Of a stretch of 64,000 nt of DNA, positions 1-7,913 are shown in pieces. The notes under the pieces are model-generated. The model saw only the letters and a list, made by a program, of their open reading frames with translations, had not been told where the DNA came from and did not search any database. Source of the stretch: an uncultured Lutimaribacter sp. GTDB lineage: Bacteria; Pseudomonadota; Alphaproteobacteria; Rhodobacterales; Rhodobacteraceae. A program made the translations under genes and the position numbers. Location: contig CAJXSO010000003.1 of NCBI GenBank assembly GCA_913061505.1, positions 1 to 64,000 of the forward strand. The letters run 5' to 3'. How positions within the stretch are numbered: the stretch's first letter is position 1; the number at the start of each line of letters is the position of its first letter.

Positions 1-2
1 GG

Positions 3-458
3 TATTTTTCGGCAGTGTACGCCTTTGAGCCAGCCCGTGATACTTTCCAATGCTTGGAGCGCAATGTTTTTGAAAATGGAGATTACAATAAGGTCCGCTT
101 GTACAACGCTGCAGTAAGCGACGAGCGGTCTTATGTGGGAGTGAAACGTAGTTGGTTTCGGCTCTCTATTACCAGCACAGTGAGTGGAAAAGGTGACGTG
201 CCAGCAGTGCCTCTTGATGCATTAGGCCTAAACGATTTGCGTTTTTTAAAGCTGGATGTCGAGGGGTTTGAGTACCAAAGTCTGCACGGGGCTAAGGCTA
301 CGATAGAGACGTGTCGCCCAGCGGTGCTAATGGAAGTGAAGCCTGCTGAAGAAGAGCAGTTGCCAGAACCATATAAGGCAGAGAAGCTTTTGCTAGATAT
401 GGGTTTTAATGTGGTGCTCACAGCTGGCATCAACCGTCTTTACTACCCCTGTGATTAA
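3..458 (+). CDS. FkbM-family methyltransferase, 3' part (cut by window edge)
   Basis: The reading frame is open to the left edge, so only the last 151 residues are seen. The residues YAFEPARD at the left end match the SAM-binding region of FkbM-type methyltransferases, and KLDVEGFEYQSLHGA (about residues 82-96 of the visible part) is the family's K-x-D-x-E-G-x-E block. These enzymes O-methylate sugars or small molecules and often sit in surface polysaccharide or mobile loci. The base composition is clearly AT-richer than the rest of the window (runs such as tttttgaaaatggag). Together with the tRNA-like end at 591-606, this suggests the gene lies in an acquired island. Family call is good; substrate unknown. 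Confidence 0.8.
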   Translation, partial: YFSAVYAFEPARDTFQCLERNVFENGDYNKVRLYNAAVSDERSYVGVKRSWFRLSITSTVSGKGDVPAVPLDALGLNDLRFLKLDVEGFEYQSLHGAKATIETCRPAVLMEVKPAEEEQLPEPYKAEKLLLDMGFNVVLTAGINRLYYPCD

Positions 459-508
459 AGTGAATGACACTTTGGACCTTTGAAACGTAAGGTTCGTTGC
501 AGGCCTCT

Positions 509-529
509 AGGACCGCTTTTAGGACCGCT
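509..529 (+). repeat. Short direct repeat aggaccgct x2
   Basis: The 9-mer aggaccgct occurs at 509-517 and 521-529, in the non-coding stretch between the FkbM gene and the tRNA-like end. It could be an arm-type recombinase site of an integrated element, but two copies of nine bases is weak evidence. Nothing else is seen between 459 and 590. Confidence 0.3.
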
Positions 530-590
530 ACATATTTCAATGTGGAGTTTAAGTAACCGATTTTGTTGGTCTTTTTAGTCACTAAGGCCG

Positions 591-606
591 CCTCTCCTGG
601 GCACCA
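591..606 (+). other. tRNA-Leu 3'-end fragment, probable attachment site
   Basis: The 16 bases cctctcctgggcacca have the layout of a tRNA 3' end: a T-arm strand (cctct), a seven-base acceptor strand (cctgggc), discriminator a, and encoded CCA. The acceptor would pair with a gene starting GCCCAGG, which is typical of bacterial tRNA-Leu. No tRNA body lies upstream: the preceding bases do not form a T-loop. A terminator follows directly, as after a real tRNA gene. This is the usual scar of an integrative element that entered a tRNA 3' end. Inference from sequence form only. Confidence 0.5.
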
Positions 607-607
607 T

Positions 608-646
608 AAAAAACCGCCTACAGCCCCGCGCTGAGGCGGTTTTTTT
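608..646 (+). terminator. Rho-independent terminator after the tRNA-like end
   Basis: The arms aaaaaaccgcct and aggcggtttttt are perfectly complementary around a short loop, with T's after and A's before. It starts one base after the CCA of the tRNA-like fragment, so it was probably the terminator of that tRNA gene. It can work in both directions. Confidence 0.85.
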
Positions 647-755
647 GTGTCTGTCGAAGTAGATATTGGTTCATTGAAGCTGTGTGAATTTCTCCCCAGG
701 TGGTTGGTTTTATTTGGATAAATCCACGTAAACTTTTACGAGCACGGTTCCCGCC

Positions 756-1028
756 ATGGGCACCAGCCCTAAATTTATCGATGGCGCGCTGGCGTATCGC
801 TTGGCGCAGATGATGGACCCGGATCTTGACCCTGAAAAGCAGATGTTGCCTTGGATCAACCCTGCGTTTTCTGAAATTATTGCCGATAATAAATGCGCTT
901 TCCTCGATAAATCAGGCACCCGCCAATATGGCGTGATGGAGGAATTGGGCCGCGCGTGGCGCGAGGCGCGGCATATTGAAAAAACAGTGGTTGATGGCAA
1001 AAGCATTTGGGTTGTGACGCCGAAATAA
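756..1028 (+). CDS. Orphan 90-residue protein, possibly a gene remnant
   Basis: I do not recognise this protein. It looks coding: codon choice matches the window and it has a mixed globular composition (for example YRLAQMMDPDLDPEKQ near the N-terminus and SIWVVTPK at the end). There is no convincing ribosome binding site before ATG 756, and the frame stays open only back to a TAA at 729-731. It lies just inside the chromosomal side of the probable island edge. It may be the tail of a longer gene whose front was lost on integration, or a small independent gene. No function is proposed. Confidence 0.45.
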   Translation: MGTSPKFIDGALAYRLAQMMDPDLDPEKQMLPWINPAFSEIIADNKCAFLDKSGTRQYGVMEELGRAWREARHIEKTVVDGKSIWVVTPK

Positions 1029-1134
1029 GCGCTGCATTGGCCCCTGTTGGTGACGCCCCGTCATATCTCCGCGCGTTGCTTTACAGCGGGCCGCCGTGCC
1101 CCCTATCCTTTGGTCAGGAAAAAGGGGGGTTGGC

Positions 1135-2676
1135 ATGAACGGTGCGGAAAGTCTGGTTCATACATTGGTGAATTGCGGGGTGGATACGTGTTTTGCCAAC
1201 CCGGGCACCAGTGAAATGCATTTCGTGGCGGCGCTTGACCGTATCGCCGGTGTGAAATGCGTTTTGGGGCTGCAGGAAAATGTCGTAACTGGCATGGCCG
1301 ATGGCTATTTTCGCATGGCGCGCAAACCGGCGGCCACCTTGCTGCATTGTGGGCCGGGGTTGGCCAATGGCATGGCCAATTTGCATAATGCCCGGCGTGC
1401 GCGCAGTGCGGTGGTGAATGTGGTGGGCGATCAGGCCACCTATCACCGGCCCCATGATGCCCCGCTGACCGCCGATACCGAAGGCATGGCGCGCACGGTG
1501 TCAGATTGGGTGCGCACCACGACGGCTGCCGCAGATGTGGGGCGCGATGCGGCGCAGGCGGTGCAGGCCGCCATGACGCATCCGGGCCAGATTGCTACGC
1601 TGGTTTTGCCCTCGGATGCCAGCTGGAATGCGGGCGGCGTGCCGGCACAGCCCTTGCCCAGCCCGGCCGTGCAACCGGTGGATCAGGCGCGCATTGCCCA
1701 GGCGGCGCAGTTGTTGCGCAGTGGCGAAAAGGTGCTGTTGCTGTTGGCGGGCGGGGCTGTTTGGGCCGAGGGCCAAGCGCTGGCATGGGCCATCGCACAG
1801 CACAGTGGCGCCGATCTGATGGCCGATTACATGGCGTCGCATTTGCATCGTGGCCAAGGCCGGCTGCCCCTGGCGCGTGTGCCCTATGCCACTGAAAAAG
1901 CGTGCCAGGCGCTGGCCCCGTATCAGCATATCATCTTGGTGAATGCCAAGCCGCCCGTGGGCTTTTTTGCCTATCCTGATAAGCCCTCGGTGCAGCATGC
2001 ACCTGGTGCCAACCTGTTTACACTATCGCGCCCTGATCAAGATGCCCTTGCCACGCTGCAGGCCCTGGTGGCCGAATTGGGCGCGCCCATGGCGGCGATG
2101 CCGGCGGTGGGCCCGCGGCCCGGGCGCCCCAGTGGCGCTGTCACGCCCGAGGGTTTGGCCCAGGCGGTGGCGGCCTTGATGCCCGAGGGGGCCATTATCA
2201 GCGATGAAAGCGTGTCTTTCGGCCGCGGGTTCTACCCCCATACCTATGCCGCACCGGCCCATGATTGGTTGCATCTGGCGGGTGGCGCCATTGGCGAGGG
2301 GCTGCCCATGGCCACGGGCGCGGCTTTGGGCACAGGCGGTGGGCGGCGGGTGATCAGCCTGCAGGCCGATGGTTCGGCCATGTATTCGCTGCAGGCCCTA
2401 TGGACCCAAGCCCGCGAGAATTTGCCCTGCACCACCATCATTTTATCGAACCGCAAATATAACATCCTGATCGGCGAATATGGCAATGTGGGCGCCAACC
2501 CTGGCCCTACGGCCATGGCTATGCTGGATCTGGGCAACCCCGATCTGAACTGGCTGCAGCTGGCCAATGGCATGGGGGTCGAGGCGGCGCGCGCTGAAAC
2601 GCTGGATCAGCTCTGCGATCTGATGGCCCATAGCTTTGCCCAGTCTGGGCCGTTTTTGATCGAGCTTTGCATCTAA
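1135..2676 (+). CDS. Thiamine-diphosphate enzyme, acetolactate synthase-like
   Basis: A 513-residue member of the acetolactate synthase / benzoylformate decarboxylase superfamily. The N-terminal PYR domain contains FANPGTSEMHF (20-30) and the cofactor-activating Glu48 in LQEN. The C-terminal PP domain carries ADGSAMYSLQALW followed by SNRKYN, the Mg-ThDP binding motif (GDGS replaced by ADGS). The start at 1135 is chosen over an upstream in-frame ATG at 1096 because aaggggggt sits just before it. Databases often label such proteins acetolactate synthase large subunit, but the short form and the catabolic neighbourhood make a 2-oxoacid decarboxylase or lyase at least as likely. It converges on the TRAP permease gene, with a bidirectional terminator between them. 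Confidence 0.8.
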   Translation: MNGAESLVHTLVNCGVDTCFANPGTSEMHFVAALDRIAGVKCVLGLQENVVTGMADGYFRMARKPAATLLHCGPGLANGMANLHNARRARSAVVNVVGDQATYHRPHDAPLTADTEGMARTVSDWVRTTTAAADVGRDAAQAVQAAMTHPGQIATLVLPSDASWNAGGVPAQPLPSPAVQPVDQARIAQAAQLLRSGEKVLLLLAGGAVWAEGQALAWAIAQHSGADLMADYMASHLHRGQGRLPLARVPYATEKACQALAPYQHIILVNAKPPVGFFAYPDKPSVQHAPGANLFTLSRPDQDALATLQALVAELGAPMAAMPAVGPRPGRPSGAVTPEGLAQAVAALMPEGAIISDESVSFGRGFYPHTYAAPAHDWLHLAGGAIGEGLPMATGAALGTGGGRRVISLQADGSAMYSLQALWTQARENLPCTTIILSNRKYNILIGEYGNVGANPGPTAMAMLDLGNPDLNWLQLANGMGVEAARAETLDQLCDLMAHSFAQSGPFLIELCI

Positions 2677-2696
2677 GCGCGGTTGCGCATTGAATG

Positions 2697-2731
2697 AAAA
2701 AGGCCCGGGCCTTGTGCGCCGGGCCTTTTTC
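2697..2731. terminator. Bidirectional terminator between convergent genes
   Basis: The arms aaaaaggcccgg and ccgggccttttt flank a nine-base loop. A's on the left and T's on the right let it stop transcripts of both the ThDP enzyme (plus) and the TRAP permease operon (minus). Confidence 0.9.
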
Positions 2732-2754
2732 CTTTTTGCCATGCTGTTGGCCGC

Positions 2755-4740
2755 TTAGGCGGTGGCGGCCGTGGCCCCTTCGCGCCGGGCCATCACCACT
2801 GCGGGCACAGCCAACAGCAGGCCCAAAAGGGTTAGCATCAGGTGGCTTAGGCCCATCACGCCGCCCTCGGGTGCGGCCACCAAAAGCCCTGCAACAAACA
2901 GCAACACCCGCGCCGCCATGGCGCCTGGGCCTTTGGCCAATGGGCCAAAGAACGCCAGATAGCCTTGCAATGCGGCCGAGATAAACCACACGCCCAGCAG
3001 CGCGCAAACCAGCACAAAGGCCACCTCGGGTGCGCTGCCCTGGCCGATCAGTGCGGGGTTGAGCACAAAGAAGAAGGGCACAATGTAGATAACACCGCCA
3101 AGGCGCATGGCCTCTAGCCCGGTGCGCATCGGGCTGGCGCCTGCCATGCTGGCCGCGGCAAAGGCCCCCAGCGCCACTGGTGGGGTGATAAAGCTGACCA
3201 TGCCCCAATACAGAATGAACAGATGCACCGCCAATTCATTCAGCCCGGCTTGCACCAGGGCCGGGGCCAATACGATGGCCAAGAAGATGTAACAGGCTGT
3301 CACCGTCATACCCATGCCAAAGATAAAGGCGGTGATCGCCCCCATCAGCAGCAGCATCGGCACCGAATTGCCCGCCATATAGACCAGCTCGTTGGCCAAA
3401 GGCCCGGTAAGCCCGGTGGCCTGAAACGCGCCCACGATCATGCCAATGCCCAGCAGCACCGCCACCAGCTCGGACAGGGTGCGCCCCACCGAAACGATCA
3501 CATCGATCAGCCCATCCAGCGTCAGCCGGTCGCGTGGGTTTAACTGGTTTACGGCAAGCAGCAGCACCACGGCGTAAAACGGTGCGGTGGTTTCCCAGCG
3601 AAACGCCACCATCAAAAAGATCAGTAGCGCAAAAACGAACACATATTGCCAGCCGGCGCGCAGCGTGTCGCGCAGCACTGGCAGCGTGTCGCGCCCCAGC
3701 CCACGCAGGCCACGGCGCGCCGAATAGGCATCGACCTGGGCGAATAAGGCAAAGAAATACAGCAGCGACGGTATGGCCGCCGCCAGCATAATCTCGACAT
3801 AGGGTTTGCTAAGCCAGCTTGCGATCACAAAGGCGGTGGCGCCCATGATCGGTGGCATCAAAACCCCGCCTGTGGAGGCGCAGGCCTCGGTTGCGGCGGC
3901 GTAGCGTGGCGAGAAGCCGGATTTCTTCATCGCTGGAATAGACACCGCGCCGGTTGTCAGCACGTTCGAGATCACCGAGCCCGACATCGAGCCCATAAAG
4001 CCTGACGCAAAAATCGAAACCTTTGCCGCCCCGCCGCGATAATGGCCCACCAGCGCCATGGCGAGGTTGTTGAAAAACTTGCCGCCGCCGGTGAATTGCA
4101 GCACCGCCCCAAACAAGATGAAGCCGATCACCAAATTGCCAAATGCCCGCATGGGAATGCCAAACGAGGCCTCTGACGAGATCATGAAATAAGGGATCAC
4201 ATCGCGAAATGGCTGGCTAAAGCCGTTTAGCGGGTCGGGCACCTTATCGGCGAAAACGGGGTAGATGGAAAACAACAGCACAATGCCAAACAGCACCATC
4301 CCCCCGGCGCGGCGCGTGCCCTCGAGGATCAGTGCGTAAAACAGCATCGAGGCCCAAACCGCATGATCGGGGGCTGCGTATTCCCAGCCGGCATCCAGGC
4401 TTTGATCGGCGGTAAAGGCAAAAAACAGCGCCACGCCCATGGTAAGCAGGGCCAAGCCCCAATCATAGAGCGGCACGCGTGCCGATGCCGGGCCAACGGC
4501 GCGGAAGCACACGAAAGTAAGGCTTAGAAACAACCCTGCCAGCAGGTATAGATACATGCCCCCCAGCATCGAATACCCGCCAAGGCGCAGGTTGAACAAC
4601 TGGTTGACCGAAAGCGCAATGGCAAGCGTGGAACAGGTGAAAATAAACCAGCGGGCAGCCCCGCGATACACAACTTTCTCGGCGGCTTTTTCCGCCTCGA
4701 GCACAGATTGGCCTAGGGCACCAGAACGGCTGTCCTGCAT
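2755..4740 (-). CDS. TRAP transporter, fused small/large permease (TAXI type)
   Basis: A 661-residue integral membrane protein with many hydrophobic helices. The N-terminal quarter corresponds to the small DctQ-like subunit and the rest to the large DctM-like subunit, fused as is usual for TAXI-type TRAP systems. The central segments GFMGSMSGSVISNVLTTGAV and VLMPPIMGATAFV are typical of the fused permease family. It should import a carboxylate-type solute with a sodium gradient. The start at 4740 is preferred to the ORF extension at 4866 because gaaagaagg precedes it. It follows the matching receptor gene by 144 bases on the same strand. Substrate unknown. Confidence 0.9.
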   Translation of the reverse strand: MQDSRSGALGQSVLEAEKAAEKVVYRGAARWFIFTCSTLAIALSVNQLFNLRLGGYSMLGGMYLYLLAGLFLSLTFVCFRAVGPASARVPLYDWGLALLTMGVALFFAFTADQSLDAGWEYAAPDHAVWASMLFYALILEGTRRAGGMVLFGIVLLFSIYPVFADKVPDPLNGFSQPFRDVIPYFMISSEASFGIPMRAFGNLVIGFILFGAVLQFTGGGKFFNNLAMALVGHYRGGAAKVSIFASGFMGSMSGSVISNVLTTGAVSIPAMKKSGFSPRYAAATEACASTGGVLMPPIMGATAFVIASWLSKPYVEIMLAAAIPSLLYFFALFAQVDAYSARRGLRGLGRDTLPVLRDTLRAGWQYVFVFALLIFLMVAFRWETTAPFYAVVLLLAVNQLNPRDRLTLDGLIDVIVSVGRTLSELVAVLLGIGMIVGAFQATGLTGPLANELVYMAGNSVPMLLLMGAITAFIFGMGMTVTACYIFLAIVLAPALVQAGLNELAVHLFILYWGMVSFITPPVALGAFAAASMAGASPMRTGLEAMRLGGVIYIVPFFFVLNPALIGQGSAPEVAFVLVCALLGVWFISAALQGYLAFFGPLAKGPGAMAARVLLFVAGLLVAAPEGGVMGLSHLMLTLLGLLLAVPAVVMARREGATAATA

Positions 4741-4884
4741 GGCGCGGCACCTTCTTTCAGGATGGGTGGCATGGTGTTGGGCGACAATACTGGCCCCTGG
4801 CCTGCCCGTGGGTGACATAGGCGCAACAAGGGGGCCAAGGGGTGCAGCATGGCCTGGTGTGGCCATGCTGCCTGGGCTTAGCCC

Positions 4885-6045
4885 TTAGAACACAACGCTA
4901 AAGCCACCGGCCTTTAGGGCGTCGCGGCGCTTGGTTTCCCATGCCGCCTGCCAATCAGATGGGCCTTCTGCCTTTAGCTCTTCCCATGCTTTTTGCAGCG
5001 CCGCTTGGCGGGCCACCAGCATGTCGTTATGGGCTTGGTCGGCATCGCTCCATTTGCCGATCTCACGATAGTAGCGGATTGCGCCATCGTGATAGGGGGC
5101 AACCCACTGGAAGTTTTGCTTATCCAGCGCCCAGCCATTGATACCCGGGGCCTTGCCTTTGTAGGCCTCGAAATATTCGTGCATGGCCTTGGTCATGTTA
5201 TAGGTCAGCTCTTCGTCTTGTTCTGCATAGGTCATCAGAACAGGGTAGGCATAGCCCGCTGTTGGTGTGCCCGGGGTGCCGTCGATTGTGGCGCCAACGG
5301 TTGCATTCATCGCGCTAAAGAAGGGCGCTACAGCGGCCATACGGGCCATGGCCTCTTTGTCGGTGGGGTCGATCGGGGGCCAATATACCCCACGCGGGCT
5401 GGAGGCGGCCTCGTAAGCCATGCCCGAGTTGGTCGAGGCAAAGGCCGCATCGGTGCTGCCATCTACCATGCCTTTCCAGCTGTCGCCAAAGCCGCCGAAA
5501 TCGACGCGCTCTACGTCGTCCCAGGTTAGGCCGCCATAGGCCAGATAGGCCTCGTTATTCACGTTCAGCGCGGGTGCGCCTTTTACCCAGCTGACGCGCA
5601 TGCCTTTCAGATCGGAATAGGTAAAGCCCTCGCATTTGGGCTTGCCCACTTTTTCACAGGCCTCGGCGGCCACCGCCAGGGCCAGGCCCACCGCGCCACC
5701 ATTGTTGGCCGCCAGCACGCGCACGGGCTGCGGGCCCCAGTTTTCGGCGCCAAACTGGAATACGCCCTCTTGGGCCATGAACGAGCCGCCCACACCATTG
5801 GCGGAAAATTGCACCTTGCCCTGGCGCACAGGCTCGGTCCGGGCGATGTCGTTTTTGCCCGGCAAAACCCGCAGGTTGATGCCCAGTGCCTCTTGCAGCG
5901 CGGCGCCGATCGCGACCGATTGGTTATACCCGGCCGAGCCCGTGCCATAGGCTGTCCAAACCACCTGGCTTGGCAGTTTGACCTCGGCTGCAACGGCTGA
6001 ACCTACAAGTGCACCCAGCACTGCGGCAACGAATGTATTGCGCAT
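4885..6045 (-). CDS. TAXI-family TRAP solute receptor
   Basis: A 386-residue periplasmic binding protein. It starts with a classical signal peptide (MRNTFVAAVLGALVGSAVAA) and continues with WTAYGTGSAGYNQ and TEPVRQGKVQFSANG, as in the TAXI (immunogenic protein) family. It is longer than typical TAXI receptors of about 320 residues. The start at 6045 is supported by aaagggagg upstream and by the signal peptide; the ORF extends in frame to 6123 without support. It delivers its ligand to the fused permease encoded just downstream. A good sigma-70-like promoter lies at 6095-6123. Confidence 0.9.
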   Translation of the reverse strand: MRNTFVAAVLGALVGSAVAAEVKLPSQVVWTAYGTGSAGYNQSVAIGAALQEALGINLRVLPGKNDIARTEPVRQGKVQFSANGVGGSFMAQEGVFQFGAENWGPQPVRVLAANNGGAVGLALAVAAEACEKVGKPKCEGFTYSDLKGMRVSWVKGAPALNVNNEAYLAYGGLTWDDVERVDFGGFGDSWKGMVDGSTDAAFASTNSGMAYEAASSPRGVYWPPIDPTDKEAMARMAAVAPFFSAMNATVGATIDGTPGTPTAGYAYPVLMTYAEQDEELTYNMTKAMHEYFEAYKGKAPGINGWALDKQNFQWVAPYHDGAIRYYREIGKWSDADQAHNDMLVARQAALQKAWEELKAEGPSDWQAAWETKRRDALKAGGFSVVF

Positions 6046-6094
6046 TGTGTCCTCCCTTTGAATGATCGCCGGCGTTTTTATGTGGCGTAACGGA

Positions 6095-6123
6095 ATGACA
6101 AAATGTGGCCGCCTTTCTGTCAA
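6095..6123 (-). promoter_or_regulatory. Sigma-70-type promoter of the TAXI-TRAP unit
   Basis: On the minus strand, a perfect -35 box TTGACA (6118-6123) is followed after exactly 17 bases by a -10-like TGTCAT (6095-6100). This puts the transcript start about 40 bases before the receptor start codon. The surrounding intergenic stretch also has partly repeated motifs (gtaacg, and gtcaa...ttgac), which might bind a regulator. Confidence 0.65.
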
Positions 6124-6218
6124 CGATTACAGAAATTGACGTAACGTGACTTTGGCGGTTTTGAATATGTGACGGAATATCTTTTTCAATCGGTCCCGCA
6201 GTGCGAAAAGGCCGCGCG

Positions 6219-6254
6219 AAAAAGCCGCCCCCCACAGTGTGATCCGGGGCGGCG
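6219..6254 (-). terminator. Terminator after the acyl-CoA ligase gene
   Basis: On the minus strand the arms GCCGCCCC and GGGGCGGC enclose a loop and are followed by TTTTT. It lies just after the ligase stop codon and before the TAXI promoter, so the ggt-peptidase-ligase series and the transporter are probably separate transcripts. Confidence 0.75.
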
Positions 6255-6268
6255 GCCCTGATTTTTCC

Positions 6269-7804
6269 CTAGCTATCCCATTGCTCGCGCAATTCGCGTT
6301 TGAGAATCTTGCCAATGGCGCTGCGGGGCATTTCTGGCAAAATCTTTAGCCCCTTTAGCCGCTGGGTTTTGCCCAGCATGGCATTGGCGCCGGCCAAGAT
6401 ATCATCGGCGGTGGCTTGGGCCTTTAGCGTGACATAAGCCACTGGAATTTCGCCCCAATCTGCGTCTGGCACGCCAACAACAGCGGCCTCGTGCACCGCC
6501 GGGTTACGCGCCAGCATATCTTCCAGATCGCAGGCATAGATGTTGAAACCGCCAGAAATGATCATGTCTTTCTTGCGGTCCATCAGAATAAGAAACCCAT
6601 CTTCATCCAGCCGGCCCATATCGCCCGTGCGCATATAGCTGTGGCCTTCGGGGCTGATCCACACCACAGCCCGGGTGGCATCGGGGGCGTTGCGATAGCC
6701 GCGCATCAAGGTGGGCGAGCGGCCGACGATCTCGCCGATCTCGCCGGCGGGCACCTCGGCGCCTGTGTCATCGATAAAGCGCACATCGCCCCCCAGCACG
6801 GGCTTGCCCACGGTGTGCAGCTTGTCGGGGTTGGCGGTGCAATCCAAAATCGTGCTCACGCCCCCCTCGGTCATGCCATAGATGTTAATCATCCGCCCCG
6901 GCCAGCGCTGCAGCACCTGCGCCAACAAAGGCGGGGTTAGCGGTGCCGAGGTGCAAAGCTTTACCTGAAAGGCCGACAGATCGAACCTGTCGAAATCGGG
7001 GTGTTCGATCAAGCGCCTGATCTGCACCGGCACCAGCATCGTATGCGACACGCGGTATTGTTCGGCCAGCTGCAAAAACCGCAGGCTGTCGAATTTCTGC
7101 ATCAACAGAACATGGCTGCCCTGGCCCAGGGCGGGCAGCAGCGTGACCAGGGTGGTGTTGGAATAGATCGGCGTTGAAATCAGGCAAACGGCGCTATCGT
7201 CAAAGCCATAGTTGCGAAAGCGAAAGATCTGCCTGTCGCGAAAGCGGGCATCATGCTCGATCCCCTTGGGGTGGCCGGTGGTGCCCGAGCTATAGAGAAT
7301 ATCGAGCAGATCATCGGGGCCAATGGCCACGGGCTGTGCAGGCGCATGGCCCGCCGCCTGTGCCCAAAAGGCGGATAGATCTTCACACTCCAGCCCTGGC
7401 CCGGCCTGCGCATCGCCCAAAACCAGCACCGCACCGCTGTTTTCGCCCATGCGTTGCAGCGCCTCGGGTGCCGCAGAGGTGGGCAGCGTGGCCACAGCGG
7501 CCCCAGCCGCCACAATGGCCATATAGGCGCAGACATGATCCACCGTAACACCCGCCAGCGTGGCCACCACAGCGCCCGGCCCAATGCCGCGCGCCTGCAA
7601 CAGCCCCGCGCCCTGGTCCATGCGCGCCACAAATTGCGCGCGCGTCAGGTGCTGGCCCTCGGCGCTGAGGCAGGGGGCATCTGGCGCGGCTTGGGCCAGG
7701 CGGCGCAGGCGGGTTGGCAGATCGATATAGTCCTCGCCCGGCAAGGGCGCGGGCACCAGCGGCGCCAAGGGCGCGACGGGGGTTTGGGCGGTTGTTTGTG
7801 TCAT
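6269..7804 (-). CDS. AMP-dependent acyl-CoA synthetase/ligase
   Basis: A 511-residue member of the ANL superfamily, which activates a carboxylic acid with ATP and joins it to CoA. The P-loop-like motif YSSGTTGHPKG lies near residue 165, then IYGMTEGG, YMRTGDMGRLDEDG, the hinge KKDMIISGGFNIY and the catalytic lysine near the end in GKILKRELRE. The start at 7804 (after acaggga) is preferred; the ORF runs on to 8431 only because the frame is open inside the neighbouring peptidase gene. The closest type is the medium/long-chain or aryl acid ligases. Its neighbours suggest it acts on an acid released by the peptidase or transferase encoded upstream, but the substrate is not shown. Confidence 0.88.
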   Translation of the reverse strand: MTQTTAQTPVAPLAPLVPAPLPGEDYIDLPTRLRRLAQAAPDAPCLSAEGQHLTRAQFVARMDQGAGLLQARGIGPGAVVATLAGVTVDHVCAYMAIVAAGAAVATLPTSAAPEALQRMGENSGAVLVLGDAQAGPGLECEDLSAFWAQAAGHAPAQPVAIGPDDLLDILYSSGTTGHPKGIEHDARFRDRQIFRFRNYGFDDSAVCLISTPIYSNTTLVTLLPALGQGSHVLLMQKFDSLRFLQLAEQYRVSHTMLVPVQIRRLIEHPDFDRFDLSAFQVKLCTSAPLTPPLLAQVLQRWPGRMINIYGMTEGGVSTILDCTANPDKLHTVGKPVLGGDVRFIDDTGAEVPAGEIGEIVGRSPTLMRGYRNAPDATRAVVWISPEGHSYMRTGDMGRLDEDGFLILMDRKKDMIISGGFNIYACDLEDMLARNPAVHEAAVVGVPDADWGEIPVAYVTLKAQATADDILAGANAMLGKTQRLKGLKILPEMPRSAIGKILKRELREQWDS

Positions 7805-7913
7805 GCGTGTCCCTGTTTTGGCTGTTTTAGTGGCATTGGGGCGGTGGTGCTGCGATGAAGCAAGCCAAAATTGCCCTTGCGTCAGGCGCAGCGCCCCAAA
7901 ACGCCGCGTCATT

